A stretch of 7,060 nt of DNA from NCBI GenBank assembly GCA_903890885.1, contig CAITCX010000493.1:1-7060 (forward strand), written 5' to 3'. Source of the stretch: an uncultured Dehalococcoidia bacterium (GTDB lineage: Bacteria > Chloroflexota > Dehalococcoidia > Dehalococcoidales > UBA3254). Under the pieces are notes generated by a model that saw nothing but the letters and a program-made list of their open reading frames with translations, searched no databases and was not told where the DNA came from. Made by a program: the position numbers and the translations under genes. Below are positions 5,852 to 7,060 of this stretch, piece after piece. Position 1 is the stretch's first letter, and every line of letters starts with the position of its first letter.

Positions 5852-7060
5852 ATGACAAAAACGATTCAAGAAATCAACGAAAAGATTAAACAGGGCCAAG
5901 CGGTTGTAGTCACTGCTGCGGAAATTATCGAGATTGCCAAACAGGAGGGCGTCAAGAAAGCCGCCGAGCGAGTAGATGTGGTGACTACCGGCACTTTCGG
6001 CCCTATGTGTTCTTCTGGAGCCTATTTTAACATCGGCCACGCTAAACCCCGTATCAAACTGGGCGGCGGCAGGAGTTATCTCAACGATGTTCCCGCCTAT
6101 GCGGCCTTTGCGGCCGTCGATCTTTTTATCGGCGCCAATGCTTTGCCAGACGATGATCCCCGTAACCGCAACCACCCTGGAGATTTCAATTACGGTGGCG
6201 GGCACGTTATCGAAGAACTGGTAGCCGGTCATGATGTACGCCTGGAGGCTTCGGCTTACGGCACGGACTGCTACCCGCGCAAGAAGCTGGAAACCTGGAT
6301 CAACATCAAAGACCTCAATGAGGCTGTCCTCTTTAATATGCGCAATTCCTACCAAAACTATAATGTAGCCGTGAACACCTCGGATAAGACTATTTACACT
6401 TACATGGGGGCTCTTAAGCCTCGGTTGGGCAGCGCAGGCTATTCCAGCGCGGGCCAGCTATCGCCCCTGATGAACGACCCCTGTTATAAAACTATCGGCA
6501 TCGGCACCCGCATTTTCCTGGGGGGCGGCATCGGCTACGTGGCCTGGCCTGGTACCCAGTTTAATCCCGGTGTTCCTCGCGCGGAAAACGGCACTCCTAA
6601 AGAGGGCGCTGGTACTCTGTGCGTAATCGGCGATCTCAAGCAGATGAGTCCCCGCTATCTGGTGGGTACCAGCATGCTGGGCTACGGAGTCAGTCTGGCA
6701 GTGGGAATCGGCGTGCCTATCCCGATTTTGAACGAGGAAATCCTGCGTTATACCACGGTGACGGACGCAGAAATCATGGCGCCTGTGATAGACTATTCGA
6801 CTTCCTATCCTAACCGCATCCCGGAAGCGCTGGGAGAGGTCAGTTATGCCGAGCTGCGCTCCGGTAAGATCAAGGTACAGGGCAAGAGTCTGCCTACCGC
6901 CTCGCTTTCCAGCTATCCGCGAGCGCTGGAGATCGCTAATACTCTTAAGGAATGGATACAAAACGGGAAATTCCTGCTCACCGAGCAGGTGGCTGCGCTT
7001 CCTGCTGCGGAGTCTGGTGTGGTCTTTAGGCCGCTCAACGAACGGCCGTTTAAAGAATAA
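5852..7060 (+). CDS. COG1900/DUF39 homocysteine biosynthesis protein
   Basis: The 402-aa product belongs to the HcyBio (DUF39, COG1900) family. In Methanosarcina acetivorans this family, with a NIL-domain ferredoxin-like partner, makes homocysteine from aspartate semialdehyde and sulfide. Family hallmarks are TTGTFGPMCSSGAYFNIGH (45-63), GGGRSYLNDVPAYAAF (71-86), YGTDCYPRK (136-144), GIGTRIFLGGGIGYVAWPGTQ (216-236) and GTSMLGYGVSLAVGIGVPIP (272-291). Cys53 and Cys140 sit in the conserved blocks that, as I recall, carry persulfide in the Methanosarcina enzyme; Cys211 and Cys257 are the only others. The protein is cytoplasmic and ends at residue 402 without the CBS-domain pair found on some members. 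The TAA stop is the last codon of the window, so the gene is complete but any partner gene downstream is not visible. The start follows AGGA by 6 nt and lies just after the promoter and inverted repeat. Confidence 0.9.
   Translation: MTKTIQEINEKIKQGQAVVVTAAEIIEIAKQEGVKKAAERVDVVTTGTFGPMCSSGAYFNIGHAKPRIKLGGGRSYLNDVPAYAAFAAVDLFIGANALPDDDPRNRNHPGDFNYGGGHVIEELVAGHDVRLEASAYGTDCYPRKKLETWINIKDLNEAVLFNMRNSYQNYNVAVNTSDKTIYTYMGALKPRLGSAGYSSAGQLSPLMNDPCYKTIGIGTRIFLGGGIGYVAWPGTQFNPGVPRAENGTPKEGAGTLCVIGDLKQMSPRYLVGTSMLGYGVSLAVGIGVPIPILNEEILRYTTVTDAEIMAPVIDYSTSYPNRIPEALGEVSYAELRSGKIKVQGKSLPTASLSSYPRALEIANTLKEWIQNGKFLLTEQVAALPAAESGVVFRPLNERPFKE

Noticed and set aside
6458..6961. A 167-codon minus-strand frame opposite the COG1900 gene.
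   Set aside because: The plus strand encodes a conserved family across its full length. The reverse frame is histidine- and arginine-rich, typical of antisense shadows.
1..7060. CRISPR array, transposon, prophage, tRNA or rRNA genes.
   Set aside because: No spaced direct repeats, transposase-like frames, terminal inverted repeats or cloverleaf-like stretches were recognised by reading either strand.

Overview
The window looks like chromosomal DNA of an anaerobic bacterium of moderate GC content. The gene complement fits Chloroflexota, perhaps Dehalococcoidia: an aspS-tig-clpP block, a COG1900/DUF39 homocysteine-biosynthesis protein typical of strict anaerobes and methanogens, and a prepilin-like remnant of a type I associate with that group. 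The taxonomic call is inference and tentative.

Left part (1-3901, minus strand): a three-gene operon read aspS -> tig -> clpP. It encodes aspartyl-tRNA synthetase, trigger factor and the ClpP protease subunit, with gaps of 32 and 14 nt. A near-consensus sigma70-type promoter (TTGAAT, 17 nt, TATAAT on the minus strand) lies about 35 nt upstream of aspS. The first two genes use non-ATG starts (TTG and GTG), each with a clear Shine-Dalgarno; clpP has ATG and the strongest Shine-Dalgarno. The operon links tRNA charging, nascent-chain folding and protein degradation. The AspRS carries the His31/Gly83 pair reported for non-discriminating enzymes, so it may also make Asp-tRNA(Asn) for a GatCAB pathway outside the window.

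Middle (3838-4444): a 607-bp stretch with no intact conventional gene. It holds the aspS promoter, a 13-bp palindrome beside it, and a decayed plus-strand prepilin-like gene (4077-4319). The remnant has an in-frame TAG after 50 codons, and its reading frame stays family-like beyond the stop. The key prepilin residues Phe(+1) and Glu(+5) appear as Trp and Lys.

Right part (4445-7060, plus strand): a complete ArsB/NhaD-type (ion transporter superfamily) membrane permease, then a 117-bp spacer, then a complete COG1900/DUF39 gene whose stop codon is the last three bases of the window. The spacer contains a promoter with a perfect TTGACA box and a perfect 9-bp inverted repeat (ATCCTGATA-N12-TATCAGGAT). 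The repeat lies between and over the promoter elements and includes the putative ribosome binding site. This operator-like dyad is the most interesting unexplained signal. I did not find an obviously new multi-gene system.
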